From positions 1 to 64,000 of the forward strand of contig NZ_JAUSVX010000017.1 in NCBI RefSeq assembly GCF_030814995.1: 64,000 nt of DNA, in the 5' to 3' direction. The stretch is from Labrys wisconsinensis (lineage in GTDB: Bacteria > Pseudomonadota > Alphaproteobacteria > Rhizobiales > Labraceae). The notes under the pieces are model-generated. The model worked only from the letters and a program-made list of their open reading frames with translations, did not search any database and was not told the DNA's origin. Made by a program: the position numbers and the translations under genes. Shown in pieces: positions 8,537-18,769 of the stretch (within the stretch, counting starts at the first letter, position 1; every line of letters begins with the position of its first letter).

Positions 8537-10215
8537 GACGAGGCCTCCGCGGCGACGTTGTCGCCGAGGACCCGCTCGATCTCGGCGAGAGAGGTCTCGC
8601 CGGTCTCGATGCGCGCGAAGCCGTCCCGGGCCAGCGGCCGATAGTCCGGGATGAGAGCCGCGAGGCCGCGCTCGTCGGCGCCGCGGGCGATCGCCTCCGC
8701 CAGGCGCGGCGTGCAGGCGGCGAACTCGCCGATCGAGACGCGTCCCCGGTAGCCGGTCTGTTCGCAGGCCGGACAGCCCACAGCGTCATGGACCGCCTCG
8801 CAGCGCAGGCCTGCCGGCAGGGCCAGCTCCTCGGCCGCGCGGGGGCGCCGGCAGGCCGGGCACAGGCGACGGACCAGGCGCTGCGCCATGGTGGCGCGCA
8901 GGGTGGAGGCGACGAGCCAGGGTTCGATGCCCATGTCGATCAGGCGGGGAATGGCGGCGAGCGCCGAATTGGTGTGGACGGTCGCCAGCACGAGATGGCC
9001 GGTGAGGGCGGCCCGCAATGCGATGGAGGCGGTCTCCGCGTCGCGGATCTCGCCGATCATCACCACGTCGGGGTCGTGGCGCAGGACCGAGCGCAGCGCC
9101 ACCGCGAAATCGAAGCCGATGCGCCGGTCGACCTGGACCTGGGCCGCGCCTTCGAGCGCGTGCTCGACGGGATCCTCGACCGTGACGATGTTGCGGTCCG
9201 GCCGGGCGAGGCGCTGCAGCGTCGCGTAGAGCGTGGTGGTCTTGCCCGACCCGGTCGGGCCCGTCACCAGCACCAGGCCGTTCGGCGCGGCGATGATCCG
9301 CTCCAGCCCGGCCACGACGTGCCCGGGCAGCCCGAGCGACGACAGGTCGGGCGTCGCCCGGGCCCGGTGCAGCACGCGCAGGACCACGCCTTCGCCGTGC
9401 AGCTGGGCGATGGTCGCAAGGCGCAGGTCGATTTCGACGCCGCGATGCGGCAGGCGCACGCGGCCGTCCTGCGGCAGGCGCGTCTCGGCGATGTCGAGGC
9501 CGGCCATCACCTTGAGGCGCGAGGTCACGGCCAGGGCCAGCTCCTTCGGCCAGCCCGGCAGGTCGCGCAGCACGCCGTCGACGCGCACGCGCACGCGGGC
9601 CCCGGTGACGGTCGGCAGGATGTGGATGTCGGAGGCGCCGAGCTCCACCGCGCGGTCGACCAGCATCTCGACGGCGCGCACCGCCGGCGCGTCGCTGGCG
9701 AGGTCGCGCAGCCGGTCGATATCGCTGGCGAGGCCCTTGCCCTCCGATGCGGCGCCGGGCTCCGCCGTCGCGATCAGGCTCAGGCGGGCCTGGAGCTCCG
9801 CCGGGCGGGCGAGACAGGGGCTGACCGTGAGCCCCGTCTTGGCGGCGCAGGCCGACAGCGAGAACTGGTCGAGCGGATCGAGGATGGCGAGGTGGAGGAC
9901 ACCGTCCTCGACGCCGAGGGGCAGCAGCCCGGCGCGCGCGAGGAAACGGGCGGGCAGATCGGGCACGCTCACCGGCTCCGCCGGCCAGGCCGTCAATACC
10001 GGCAGCCCCGAGGTCGCCGCCCAACCCGAGACGAAGGCGTCGTCGGAGACGAGGCCGAGCTTGTTGAGGGCGCGGTCGAGCCGCTCGCCGCTGGCCTCCG
10101 CCGCCCGCTTGCCGCGTTCGAGGGCATCGTGGGTCAGCGCTCCCGAGTCCAGCCAATGGTCCACCAGGCGCTGCAGGGGCGGGGACTCCGCGGCCGTCTC
10201 GGCGAGGGCGGCCAT
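8533..10215 (-). CDS. gspE: type II secretion ATPase GspE
   Basis: A 560-residue hexameric ATPase that drives pseudopilus assembly. Domains in order: an N-terminal MshEN/N1E region (about 1-150), the N2E domain, and a RecA-like core with Walker A (GPTGSGKTTT), an Asp box, and Walker B with VVMIGEIRDAETA. Near the C-terminus a tetracysteine zinc motif is present: CPAC followed by a second CPAC about 28 residues later. A longer frame exists upstream, but the ATG at 10215 shares one base with the gspO stop and is preceded by gspO coding sequence, so it is the credible start. Confidence 0.93.
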   Translation of the reverse strand: MAALAETAAESPPLQRLVDHWLDSGALTHDALERGKRAAEASGERLDRALNKLGLVSDDAFVSGWAATSGLPVLTAWPAEPVSVPDLPARFLARAGLLPLGVEDGVLHLAILDPLDQFSLSACAAKTGLTVSPCLARPAELQARLSLIATAEPGAASEGKGLASDIDRLRDLASDAPAVRAVEMLVDRAVELGASDIHILPTVTGARVRVRVDGVLRDLPGWPKELALAVTSRLKVMAGLDIAETRLPQDGRVRLPHRGVEIDLRLATIAQLHGEGVVLRVLHRARATPDLSSLGLPGHVVAGLERIIAAPNGLVLVTGPTGSGKTTTLYATLQRLARPDRNIVTVEDPVEHALEGAAQVQVDRRIGFDFAVALRSVLRHDPDVVMIGEIRDAETASIALRAALTGHLVLATVHTNSALAAIPRLIDMGIEPWLVASTLRATMAQRLVRRLCPACRRPRAAEELALPAGLRCEAVHDAVGCPACEQTGYRGRVSIGEFAACTPRLAEAIARGADERGLAALIPDYRPLARDGFARIETGETSLAEIERVLGDNVAAEASS

Positions 10216-10688
10216 CACAGCCACTCCACCGCCTGCGCCACGGCGACCGACATGGTCGCCATGGCGATATGCGGCCCGAAAGCGACGGCGCCGTCGGGTA
10301 TCGCGCCATCCGCGCGCGGCCGCTGCGACGGCGCCCAAATCTTCCCCGCCGCGGCAAAGGCCAGCGCCGACAGCGAGGCGAGGAGCACCATCGGCCCGAC
10401 GCCGGCGACGCCGATCCAGGCGCCGCAGCCGGCGGCGAGCTTGACGTCGCCGAAGCCGAGGCCATCCGCGCCGCGCAGCCTTCGGAAGGCGGCGGCGACG
10501 CCGGCGAGAAGCCCGGTGGCGAGCAGGATGCCGAAGACGCGGCTGTCCGGATCGGCGGGGCCGGCGACGGCCGCGACCAGCAGGAGAGGCAGTGTCAGCG
10601 CGTCGGGCAGCCGGAAGGTCGAGAAGTCGGCCAGCGCCAGCGCAGCCAGGAGGCCGGCGAACACGATCGGTGCGAGCAGCGCCGTCAT
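10215..10688 (-). CDS. gspO: short A24 prepilin peptidase (GspO-like, lacks methylase domain)
   Basis: A 157-residue membrane aspartic peptidase. The first catalytic Asp is in LADFSTFRLPDALTL and the second in the GxGD motif GLGFGDVK. About five transmembrane segments are predicted by eye. Classical GspO/PilD enzymes are about 280 residues and carry an N-terminal cytoplasmic methyltransferase domain; that domain is missing here, as in archaeal and CpaA-type peptidases. It presumably cleaves the pseudopilins GspG, H, I, J and K encoded alongside. Its stop shares one base with the gspE start. Confidence 0.85.
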   Translation of the reverse strand: MTALLAPIVFAGLLAALALADFSTFRLPDALTLPLLLVAAVAGPADPDSRVFGILLATGLLAGVAAAFRRLRGADGLGFGDVKLAAGCGAWIGVAGVGPMVLLASLSALAFAAAGKIWAPSQRPRADGAIPDGAVAFGPHIAMATMSVAVAQAVEWL

Positions 10689-10756
10689 GGTCCGGCGGCC
10701 TCGGCGACTTGGCTCCGAACTGCCGGACTGCTCCTCGCCATGGCCGCGCTCCCCGC

Positions 10757-12835
10757 TCAGTTTCGCCTGAGCGCCCGGTCGGCGCCCGCCATGCCGGCGC
10801 GCACCGCCCGCGTCACGGCGGCGACATCCGTGCCGCTTCCCATCACGGTCGGCCGCAGGATGATCAGGAGCTCGCTGCGGTTCTTGATGGCGCTGGCGCT
10901 CGACTTGAAGGCGTTGCCGAGGAGCGGGATGTCCTTGAGCAGGGGAATGCCGCTGTCGCCCTTCTCCCGCCGCGTGCCGATCAGGCCGCCCAGCACGATC
11001 TCGGCGCCCGAGCCGACGGCGACGGTCGAGTCGATCTTGCGCTGGCGGATCGTCGGTGAGTCGATGTCGGAGGTGGTGGTGGCGACGACGTCGCTGACCT
11101 CCTGCGAGATGTCGAGCTGCACGAGGCCGCTGGCGTTCACGCGGGGGGTGACCGACAGGATCACGCCGGTGTCCTTGAGCTCGATGTCGTTGACGACAGG
11201 CGCATCCGGATTGGTGACGCTGCGCGAGGAGCGCGTGGCGATCGGCACCTGGTCGCCGACCTTGAGCGTGGCGGTCTGGTTGTCGAGCACGGTGAGAGCG
11301 GGCGAGGACACGACCTCGACGTCGGTGACCTGCTCCAGGGCGCTCAGCACCACCCTGGCCGAGGGCACGCTGAACACGTAGCTCCCGCCGGGATAGGTCG
11401 GGGTCACGGCGCCGGTGCCGAGATCCGACAGGTTGAAGCTGTGGTTGCCGGTCTCGAAGTACCAGCGCACGCCGTGGCGCAGGGTGTCGTTGAGCTGCAC
11501 CTCGGCGATGGTCGCCTCGATCAGCACCTGCGTCGGCTGGACGTCGAGCCGCGAGATCGCCGCGGCGATGGTACGCCATTGCTCCGGCGTCGCGGTCACG
11601 ACCAGGGAATTGGTGGCGACGTCCGCCTGGATGGCGATGCGCGTCTCGGCGCGCTGGACGGATTCGGCGCCGGCATCGCGGAACGCCGCCTCCATCAGGG
11701 CCTGCTGGTTCATCGGCTGCCCGGAGGCCGGCGCCGCTGCGGCCGGCGCATCGCCGCCGCCGCCCGTGCGCTGCACCTGGAAGGCCGGCGAGATCGCCGA
11801 GCCCTCCGCCGCGCCCTGGCCGTCCTTCTTGCCGGCGGCGAACATGGCCCGCAGCACGCCGGCAAGATCGGCGGCGCGCCGGTTCTGCACGGGGTAGACG
11901 AACATGCGCCCGGTGCTCTTGGTCTCGCGGTCGAGGCGCGCCACCCATTGGCGGGCCTGCTGGATCTGGCCGGGGGTGTTGGCGATGACGAGCAGGGCGT
12001 TCATGCGGGCGACCGGGATCACCTGCACGTTCCGCCCTGAGGCCGCGAACACCTGGGCGAGGTCCTTGGCCACGGCGACGGCGCCGGCCTCGCGCAGCGG
12101 CAGCAAGGCGAAGGACTGGCCGCGCATGCGGTCGACATCGAGGCTGGCGACGAGGTCGAGCAGCGGCTCGACGTCCTGCGGCGCGCCGGAGAGGACGAGG
12201 GAGCGGCCGCCGGGCAGGGCGGTGACGGCGACCGTGCCGTTGGAGAAGGCCTGGAGGGCTGCGCGCACCTCTTCGCCGTCGGCGTTGCGCAGGGTGACGA
12301 TCCGTGCTGCGCCGGCCGGCCGGGATGGGCCGCCGGCACGCGTGGCGATGCGCCAGACCTTGCCCTCGCGGCTGAGGCTGGCGCCGTTCATCTCAAGCAT
12401 CTGGCGGGCGATCTCGACCGCCGCCGAGCGATCGACCGGCTGGCCCGTGCGCACCGTGACCTTGCCCGTGACGTTCGGGTCGATCACCACGGGCTCGTGC
12501 AGGATCTCGTCGAACACGGCGCGCACGAAGTCCTGCACGTCGGCGTTGACGAAATCGAGCGTCATCGTCTCGCCGCCGGGCTCGATGCCGATCGGCCTGG
12601 ACCCCGGCGCACGGACGGCGGCGGGCGAGCCGTATTCGACATAGCCGGCGACCGGCGCGCTCACGTTGCCGCCGAGCGAGGCCGGCCGGACCTCCGCGGG
12701 CTTGCCCGACGTGCCGAAGAAGCCGGAGTCGCCGAGAATGCGCGTGCCGGGCCTGGCCGAATCCAGGGCGCCTTCCGTCTGGGCGCACCCACACAGAACC
12801 GCGCTCGCCACCAGCGCCGAGAAGATACGCCGCAT
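10757..12835 (-). CDS. gspD: type II secretion secretin GspD, lipoprotein type
   Basis: A 692-residue outer-membrane secretin. The N-terminus is a lipoprotein signal (VASAVLCGC with Cys as lipidation site), which may explain the absence of a GspS pilotin gene. The N0 domain starts near residue 90 (MTLDFVNADVQDFVRAVFDE) and is followed by three N1-N3 repeats (about 165-410). An insertion rich in Gly, Ala and Gln lies near 355-385. The C-terminal secretin domain carries VPIATRSSRSV, ELKDTGVILSVTPRV and GIPLLKDIPLLGNAFKS. The gap to gspO is 68 bases, the largest inside this run apart from the gap to gspK. Confidence 0.93.
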   Translation of the reverse strand: MRRIFSALVASAVLCGCAQTEGALDSARPGTRILGDSGFFGTSGKPAEVRPASLGGNVSAPVAGYVEYGSPAAVRAPGSRPIGIEPGGETMTLDFVNADVQDFVRAVFDEILHEPVVIDPNVTGKVTVRTGQPVDRSAAVEIARQMLEMNGASLSREGKVWRIATRAGGPSRPAGAARIVTLRNADGEEVRAALQAFSNGTVAVTALPGGRSLVLSGAPQDVEPLLDLVASLDVDRMRGQSFALLPLREAGAVAVAKDLAQVFAASGRNVQVIPVARMNALLVIANTPGQIQQARQWVARLDRETKSTGRMFVYPVQNRRAADLAGVLRAMFAAGKKDGQGAAEGSAISPAFQVQRTGGGGDAPAAAAPASGQPMNQQALMEAAFRDAGAESVQRAETRIAIQADVATNSLVVTATPEQWRTIAAAISRLDVQPTQVLIEATIAEVQLNDTLRHGVRWYFETGNHSFNLSDLGTGAVTPTYPGGSYVFSVPSARVVLSALEQVTDVEVVSSPALTVLDNQTATLKVGDQVPIATRSSRSVTNPDAPVVNDIELKDTGVILSVTPRVNASGLVQLDISQEVSDVVATTTSDIDSPTIRQRKIDSTVAVGSGAEIVLGGLIGTRREKGDSGIPLLKDIPLLGNAFKSSASAIKNRSELLIILRPTVMGSGTDVAAVTRAVRAGMAGADRALRRN

Positions 12836-12950
12836 CGAAACCTCAACCCGCCCGGCGCAACTTTAAGGTGACTTCGCGACAGGCGCTTGAATTGGAATCG
12901 CTCGTCCACAGCAAATCGGCCCGCTGGCCGGGGGCGCCCGGCAGCGGCGC

Positions 12951-13808
12951 CTACTCGTCGGTCGGCGGCAGATCGAGCATCCGCTCGATCCGGGCGCTGC
13001 GGCCGGCCGAATCGAGGGTGACAAGGGCGCTGCGTCGGGAGCGGATGCCGTTGGGCAGGCTCGCCTGCGCGTCGATCGTGTAGAGCGGCCGCTGCTGCGA
13101 GATCATGGCGCCGAGGCCGGCGGCGAGGTCGGCGGTGAGCAGGCCGTTCTCCACGCTCTGCGCCATCGCCGCGTCCAGGCCCGGATACAGGGCGAGGATC
13201 GCCCCGCGCACCAGCGGCGTCGCCGCCAGCGGATCGACGCCGCCCTGGTTCGCGACGAGCGTCAGGTGGTCGTCGAGAATGTGCGCCGTATCGCCAAGGC
13301 GCAGGGCGGGTGGAAACAGCGCGATCAGGCTCTCAGGGACGGCGCCGCCTTGCCGCAGGCGATCGATCCGGCCGAGGATCTCGTCGGCGAGCGCGGCATC
13401 AGAGATGGTGGCACGCACCACCAGGCCGAGCAATTGCCGGTTGCCGACCAGCACGTCGACCTTGCCGCTCTCGGCCCGCACGCGCAGGCGCAGATCGGCC
13501 GAGCCGAAGGTCCAGCGCGCGCCCGGCGCATAGGGGGATAAGCCCCGGCGGAGGGAATCCTCCTGATCGGCGAGGGCTGCGAGGACGCGCTGCAGTCCCG
13601 CATCGGCGGCGTTGCGCGCCTGCAGGAGGGAGGCCTCGACGGACAAGGTCTGGGCATCGGACGTCGCACGGCCGGTGATCCAGACCGCGAGGGCCGACAG
13701 GGCGACGATGGCGACCAGCACCGCGAACAGGACGAAGCCGCTCTCACCACCGGACACGCGGCCGGTGTCCGGAGCATGCTCCTCCTGATCATGACTTTTG
13801 CTCGTCAT
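12951..13808 (-). CDS. gspK: type II secretion minor pseudopilin GspK
   Basis: First gene of the operon. The preferred ATG (13808) gives 285 residues; ATGs at 13817 and 13901 are alternatives. The leader SGGESG|FVLFAVLVAIVAL lacks the usual Glu at +5, which is typical of GspK, the tip subunit. The globular part has two SAM-like/alpha domains with ALAVWITGRATSDAQ near the N-terminus and DEILGRIDRLRQ in the middle. The gene is divergent from the giant RHS gene, with about 215 bases between the starts, and ends 115 bases before gspD. Confidence 0.82.
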   Translation of the reverse strand: MTSKSHDQEEHAPDTGRVSGGESGFVLFAVLVAIVALSALAVWITGRATSDAQTLSVEASLLQARNAADAGLQRVLAALADQEDSLRRGLSPYAPGARWTFGSADLRLRVRAESGKVDVLVGNRQLLGLVVRATISDAALADEILGRIDRLRQGGAVPESLIALFPPALRLGDTAHILDDHLTLVANQGGVDPLAATPLVRGAILALYPGLDAAMAQSVENGLLTADLAAGLGAMISQQRPLYTIDAQASLPNGIRSRRSALVTLDSAGRSARIERMLDLPPTDE

Positions 13809-14023
13809 TTTCACCATGCATAAGATTGACGTAACGGCAGAGATTCGCCAGCGCAGCCGACGCTCTTTGCAAAATTTCGCTGCGCCGCGCCATTCTCTCA
13901 ATTTTCACTTGCATTCTTCAACGAGATCGCCCTAATTCGGCCATAATTCGCGCAGGGGGCTGCGCGTGTTGGCACAGGGGCTGGGCATGATCTGGGACCG
14001 GGGCGGTCGCGGAACGGGGACGT
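13809..14023. promoter_or_regulatory. divergent intergenic region between T2SS operon and giant RHS gene
   Basis: About 215 bases separate the gspK start from the RHS start, so both promoters should lie here. A locally AT-richer stretch spans about 13860-13945 (for example caatttcacttgc and cctaattcggccataattc), in contrast to the GC-rich surroundings. No confident -35/-10 pair or palindromic operator was identified by eye. The shared region makes coordinated expression of secretion system and RHS protein possible, which is inference. Confidence 0.45.
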
Positions 14024-17000
14024 TTGCCGTCTCGATCGAGGCGCAAGCGGCGTGTCGGGGGGCGGCCCGGCAGGCGGATGAGCGTCGCCTGCGCGGCATT
14101 GCTGGCCGCTTTGGCGGTCGGAGCGCAAGGCAATTGGGGTGTCGGTGGCGCGCTCGCGCAGGAGCCGGTTGCCGGCGGGCCGCAGGTGCCCGTATCCGAT
14201 CCGGTCCAAACCTCGGAATCCTCGCCCGCGCAGAGTCCGGATCCTTCTCCGTCGGCCGAGATGGACGTCTCGACCGACGAGGCCGCGACGAAAGAAGGGG
14301 GCCCCGAGGCGTCGGAGGATCCCGCCCAATCGGATCCCGTCGTGGCTGCAGCGGCCCCGCCGCCCGAGGATGATCCGAACAGCCAGACGAGCCAGTTGAG
14401 CGGGATCTCCAGCAAGGACGAGCCGCCGGCCTCGAGCGGCTCCTTCACCCAAGCCGTGCCGATCGTCCTGCCGGCATTCCACGGCCTGGAGCCGAAGCTG
14501 AAGCTCGTCTACGATTCGCTCGCAGGCGCCCGAGCGGGTGGATATTGGGCCGGCTTCACCGGCGTCGGCTTCCGCCTGGGCGGGCTCTCGGAGATCACCC
14601 GCACGAACCGCGGTGGCGGAGCGCCGCGCTTCAGCATGAACGACGTCTATGCCCTCGACGGCGAAGAGTTCGTGGCGTGCGGCGGCACGGCCGGGGCCGC
14701 CAGCGATGCCTGCGGCGCTCCGGACGCGGGCGTCAGCTATTACGTCACCCGGGTCGAGAGCTTCCTGCGCGTCAAGTTCAGCGGCAATCTGTGGAGCATT
14801 ACGCAGCGCGACGGCACCGTGGCCACCTACAAGCCGGTGTCGACCTGGGGGAGTCTCGACCCTCATCCCGACCTTCAGAAGCTGGGAACCTCGACACGCT
14901 GGCTGTTGGCGAGCCTCAAGGACACCAACGACAACGTCGTCATCTACGACTATACATGCCCCAAGGTGCCGGTTTGCTGGCCGGCAACGATCAAGTACAA
15001 CGGCATCACGATCACCTTCTATCACGAGCAGGCGCCTGCCGGAGCGCGGATGACGCTTGCGACGGGCGCTGCACCGCCTGTCGATATCGACCAGACGGTG
15101 GTCGCGCCGAGGGTTCTGGCGACGCTCGATCGTCGGCTGACGGCGATCGACATCCAATCCGGCGACAGCCAGGCCGGGGCCTCCCGGATCCGGGCCTATG
15201 ACCTCGCCTACGACCAGAGCGCTGCAACAGGATATTCGCGCCTGATCGCCGTCAAGCTCTACGGCAAGGATGCGAGCATCGACACTGCAGGCCATGTCAG
15301 CGGTCCGACAGCGCTCCCGGCGACGACCTTCGGCTATCAAGGGGCAAGCTTCTACCAGGGAACGCCGGCACAACTGGCCACGTCGACGAGGACGTCGCCC
15401 ATCACGTTGAAGCAGCGCTTGCTGGGCGATGCGAACAGCGATCAGCTGCCGGACGCTTATGAATTCGACACGAGTGCGCCGCCGCCGCCGCGGAACGAGT
15501 GCGTCTACATCGGGTCGAGATACAAGCTCGAGCTCAACAGCGTGGCTGTGCAGCCGACGCCGGACCTGGGGCGCTGCTACATACCGAGTTCCGAGTGGAC
15601 GATGTTTCTCGCCGACATGGACGGCGACGGCCGCAACGACATTCTGGCCTACGATCTCCCAAAGCCGCCGCACGGTCGCGGCATGGCGAGTGTTTTTCTG
15701 AACAATCCCGACCTCAAGCTGGGGAGAAGTGCAACGGTTGTTGACCTCGTTCCCGAGAGCGATCGGGCCGTCGGCGTCAAGATCATCGGCGCTCTGGAGG
15801 TCAATGGCGACGGCAACCAGGACATCATGCGTTCGGACGGCAGGTTCTATGGCCTGGCGAAGGATGGAACGCCGATCAGGTTCCCGTTTGTCTCGCCGGT
15901 CACGGTGACGGGGCGTCAATCGCTGCTCGACATCAACGGCGATGGTCTCACCGATCTGGCAGAGGTCGGGTTGGTGGTCATCGATTCTGGTCCGATATTC
16001 GGAGGAGAGACCAAAATCCAGGTCAACTTCGCCCTGTCGACCGGGTCGGGTTTCACGAGTCAGCAGGTCGTCTATTTTCCCGGTAAGGTTCTTCTCAAGG
16101 AGGATATCTGTAAAGGTATCAAATATGGCCAGGCGAATATCCGGCCCGCCGACGTCAACGGCGACGGGAAAATGGATTTCGTGTTGCTGGAGCAGGATAC
16201 GGCCACGACTGTCAATGTCGGCGTCCTGCTCTCGACCGGTTCCGGATTCGTCCATCAGATCTGGGCGCAGCACGTGCCTGCCCACTACGGTCTCGACCAA
16301 GGGGCCCAATGCGGCTCGTCTCTGGTCGTCGGCGATATCGACGGCGACGGCCGCACCGATGTCGTGGTGAACAACACCTGGGGCAGCTCGACGCTGCTTC
16401 GTTCCACCGGCGAAGGCTTCGAAGCAACCGGCTTGAACTTTGCCGCCTACGCGCTGATGGACCTCGACGGCGATGGGCGCGACGACATCCTGCCGAACGG
16501 CGATGACAAGTGGCGGCCCGCCGGAACATTCGTCTCGGTGACGCGTCCTTTTCCGGATCTGATGACGTCCGTGCGCGGCCCGCTCGGCGGCACGTTGACG
16601 GTCGCCTACCAACCCTCGTCCGGCGTCGTGCACGGCCCGATGCCCGGCGTGCTGCAGCAGATCAAGAGCCTGACCCGCAACGACGGGAGAGGCGGCGTCG
16701 GTGTCACGACCTATTCCTTCGCGGGCGGTCAGTACTCGGCGGCCGAGCGGCGTTTCTTCGGCTATCGCACCGCCACCGTGGATCTGCCCTTTAACGCGGG
16801 CGAGGCCGTCTGTCCGCGCAAGATCTACACCTGCCGCCAGGACGCCGCATCGGCCGGCAAGCTGGAGACGCTGGAGGAGACCACCACCGAGGGTGCGCCC
16901 ATCTTGCGGCGGCAATTGGAGACCTGGAGCGTCAAGACCACGGCCGGCCTTCAGCCGAGCTGGCCGCCGGCGTCGGGCACCGTGCCGGCACTGACGCTGC

Positions 17001-18769
17001 CCTACACCGCATACAACGCCGCTTCCGAAAGCCAGGCCATCTTCTCGGAGAAGGTTACGACCGGCGGCGGTGGTGGTTCGGGCAGCGGCGGTGTGATCGG
17101 CGGCCCGCCTCAGACGACCTGGAACGTGATCGCGACACGGCGCAGCAGGGTCGAGCGGGCTTATGGCCAATTCGGCAACATGGTCGGGCTGATAGAACAC
17201 GGGGACGCGGACCAGCTTGGGGACGAGCGCTATACGCTGACCGAGTTCAAGCCGAATGCGGTCGACTACATCGTCTCGGCGCCGAAGCGGATCCGCACCT
17301 ATGCCGGGACCACGAGCGCCGGCACGCTGCTGGCGGACCAGGTGATCTACTACGATGGCAGCACGAATCTGGAGGCCGTGCCCACCAAGGGCAATGTCAC
17401 CCAGACGGGCCGCCGCTCGCAGGCGTCCGCCAACTGGTACCTCGCCAAGACCGAATATGACAGCTACGGCAACAAGACGGCTGTCATTGACGAGCTCGGC
17501 AACCGAACGGAGACGGACTACGACGCGACCTATCACCTGCTGCCGGTCGAGGTGCGCAACGCCAAGTATGCGACCGACCCCAAGCAGAAGGTCGTCACGA
17601 CCTACGATTTGGCGTGCCGGAAGCCGCTGACCGTCACCGATATGAACGGGGAGGTGACGGCGTTCACCTATGACGCGCTGTGCCGGTTGACCGAGAAGAA
17701 GCCGCCGCTGAACGCATTCGAGCGTTACACCTATTACAGCGTCGGCAACCCGGCGACACAATACGTGGACCTGCGCAAGCCTGGCCCGACCGGGACGGCG
17801 ACGATCTACACCAAGACCTACCTCGATGGCTTCGGCCGCATCTGGAAGGTGCTGGCACAGGGGCCGGACACGGCCCGTGTGATCACGACGCTGACCGATT
17901 ACACGGCGCGGGGCAACGTGGCGCGCACCAGCCGGCCATTCTATTCCGGCGAGAAGGCGCAATACACGACGGCGGCTTACGACGCGCTGGACCGGCCGGT
18001 GAGCGCGACCAACCCCGACGGCAGTGCGTCAAGCACGACATACGGCTATTCGAGCCTGTCAGCGCTCTCCGGCTTCCTGACGGTGACGGCGACGGACGAA
18101 CTCGGGCGGCGCAGCATCGTGCACACCGACGCCTTCGGGCGGACGGTGCGCCAGACGCGGTTCCTGGGCACGAGCGAGGTGAACCGGTCGATGGTCTACG
18201 ACGCGATGGGCCGGCTGACGCAGCTGACCGACCCGGCGGGCAACCAGTGGATCAACACGTTCGACAACATGGGGCGGCGCACCCAGGTGCAGGATCCGGA
18301 CCTGGGCACCTGGACCTATGCCTATGACGGGGCGAGCAATCTGACCCGTCAGACCGACGCCAAGGGCCAGCAGGTAGCGTTCCTGTACGATCCGCTCAAC
18401 CGCGTGCGCAGCAAGATCGCGCACGCCGAGCTGCCGGCGAACGATCCGGGGCGGGACACCACCACCTACGCCTACGACGAGGGGCGGACCGGCTTCTTCA
18501 ACGTCGGCAAGATGACAACCAGCACCAACGCGGCGGCGACGCTGACGGCGGACTACGACGTGCTGGGACGGGAAGTGAAGAAGACGCTTGTCGTCGACGG
18601 ACAGACCTATGTGACGACGACCGTCTACGACACTGGCTCGCGGGTGACCGCGCGGAGCCTGCCGGACGGCAGTAGCGTGGGGCCGATCACCTATGACCCG
18701 GCCGGCTGGTGTCGGTGCCCGGTCTCGTCACCGGCACGACCTATGACGCAGCCGGCCAGCCCCTGGTGA
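14024..18769 (+). CDS. giant exported RHS/YD-repeat protein with SpvB-like and FG-GAP regions (frameshifted 3' end)
   Basis: A 1581-codon frame with a TTG start at 14024 or an ATG at 14078. Residues 1-46 contain an arginine-rich n-region and a hydrophobic core ending near GGALAQEP, read as a Sec signal peptide; an acidic Pro/Ser-rich linker follows. Residues about 145-250 match the SpvB/TcdB N-terminal pattern. Residues about 530-820 carry six FG-GAP/VCBS-like metal motifs ([54 protein letters not shown]). YD repeats fill the rest ([22 protein letters not shown]). Homology continues past 18705 in another frame, so the terminal 20 or so residues are out-of-frame. The natural product would be about 2130 residues, comparable with TcB/TcC-type or RHS toxins. 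Confidence 0.88.
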   Translation: MPSRSRRKRRVGGRPGRRMSVACAALLAALAVGAQGNWGVGGALAQEPVAGGPQVPVSDPVQTSESSPAQSPDPSPSAEMDVSTDEAATKEGGPEASEDPAQSDPVVAAAAPPPEDDPNSQTSQLSGISSKDEPPASSGSFTQAVPIVLPAFHGLEPKLKLVYDSLAGARAGGYWAGFTGVGFRLGGLSEITRTNRGGGAPRFSMNDVYALDGEEFVACGGTAGAASDACGAPDAGVSYYVTRVESFLRVKFSGNLWSITQRDGTVATYKPVSTWGSLDPHPDLQKLGTSTRWLLASLKDTNDNVVIYDYTCPKVPVCWPATIKYNGITITFYHEQAPAGARMTLATGAAPPVDIDQTVVAPRVLATLDRRLTAIDIQSGDSQAGASRIRAYDLAYDQSAATGYSRLIAVKLYGKDASIDTAGHVSGPTALPATTFGYQGASFYQGTPAQLATSTRTSPITLKQRLLGDANSDQLPDAYEFDTSAPPPPRNECVYIGSRYKLELNSVAVQPTPDLGRCYIPSSEWTMFLADMDGDGRNDILAYDLPKPPHGRGMASVFLNNPDLKLGRSATVVDLVPESDRAVGVKIIGALEVNGDGNQDIMRSDGRFYGLAKDGTPIRFPFVSPVTVTGRQSLLDINGDGLTDLAEVGLVVIDSGPIFGGETKIQVNFALSTGSGFTSQQVVYFPGKVLLKEDICKGIKYGQANIRPADVNGDGKMDFVLLEQDTATTVNVGVLLSTGSGFVHQIWAQHVPAHYGLDQGAQCGSSLVVGDIDGDGRTDVVVNNTWGSSTLLRSTGEGFEATGLNFAAYALMDLDGDGRDDILPNGDDKWRPAGTFVSVTRPFPDLMTSVRGPLGGTLTVAYQPSSGVVHGPMPGVLQQIKSLTRNDGRGGVGVTTYSFAGGQYSAAERRFFGYRTATVDLPFNAGEAVCPRKIYTCRQDAASAGKLETLEETTTEGAPILRRQLETWSVKTTAGLQPSWPPASGTVPALTLPYTAYNAASESQAIFSEKVTTGGGGGSGSGGVIGGPPQTTWNVIATRRSRVERAYGQFGNMVGLIEHGDADQLGDERYTLTEFKPNAVDYIVSAPKRIRTYAGTTSAGTLLADQVIYYDGSTNLEAVPTKGNVTQTGRRSQASANWYLAKTEYDSYGNKTAVIDELGNRTETDYDATYHLLPVEVRNAKYATDPKQKVVTTYDLACRKPLTVTDMNGEVTAFTYDALCRLTEKKPPLNAFERYTYYSVGNPATQYVDLRKPGPTGTATIYTKTYLDGFGRIWKVLAQGPDTARVITTLTDYTARGNVARTSRPFYSGEKAQYTTAAYDALDRPVSATNPDGSASSTTYGYSSLSALSGFLTVTATDELGRRSIVHTDAFGRTVRQTRFLGTSEVNRSMVYDAMGRLTQLTDPAGNQWINTFDNMGRRTQVQDPDLGTWTYAYDGASNLTRQTDAKGQQVAFLYDPLNRVRSKIAHAELPANDPGRDTTTYAYDEGRTGFFNVGKMTTSTNAAATLTADYDVLGREVKKTLVVDGQTYVTTTVYDTGSRVTARSLPDGSSVGPITYDPAGWCRCPVSSPARPMTQPASPW
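18698..18705 (+). repeat. tandem CCGG pair at the RHS frameshift
   Basis: Two CCGG units lie exactly where the YD-repeat reading frame switches. Adding one CCGG would read [15 protein letters not shown] and restore a single frame, consistent with slipped-strand loss of one unit. A sequencing error or a one-base loss would explain it equally well. Confidence 0.5.

Noticed and set aside
8788-10770. 660-codon plus-strand frame across gspE, gspO and the gspD 3' end
   Set aside because: Shadow of overlapping T2SS genes that carry full catalytic motifs on the other strand.
10215-11948. 577-codon minus frame containing the prepilin peptidase
   Set aside because: Only the last 157 residues (from the ATG at 10688) are real; the upstream part is an out-of-frame reading of gspD.
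3419-13808. Type IV pilus operon as alternative to T2SS
   Set aside because: Pseudopilin set G-H-I-J-K, GspL/GspM/GspC-type platform proteins and absence of PilT/PilQ/PilC-type genes favour T2SS.
13898-17962. 1354-codon open frame on the minus strand opposite the RHS gene
   Set aside because: It mirrors the codon bias of the plus-strand RHS gene, is Arg/Ala-rich low-quality protein and has no domain; antisense frames stay open in GC-rich repeats.
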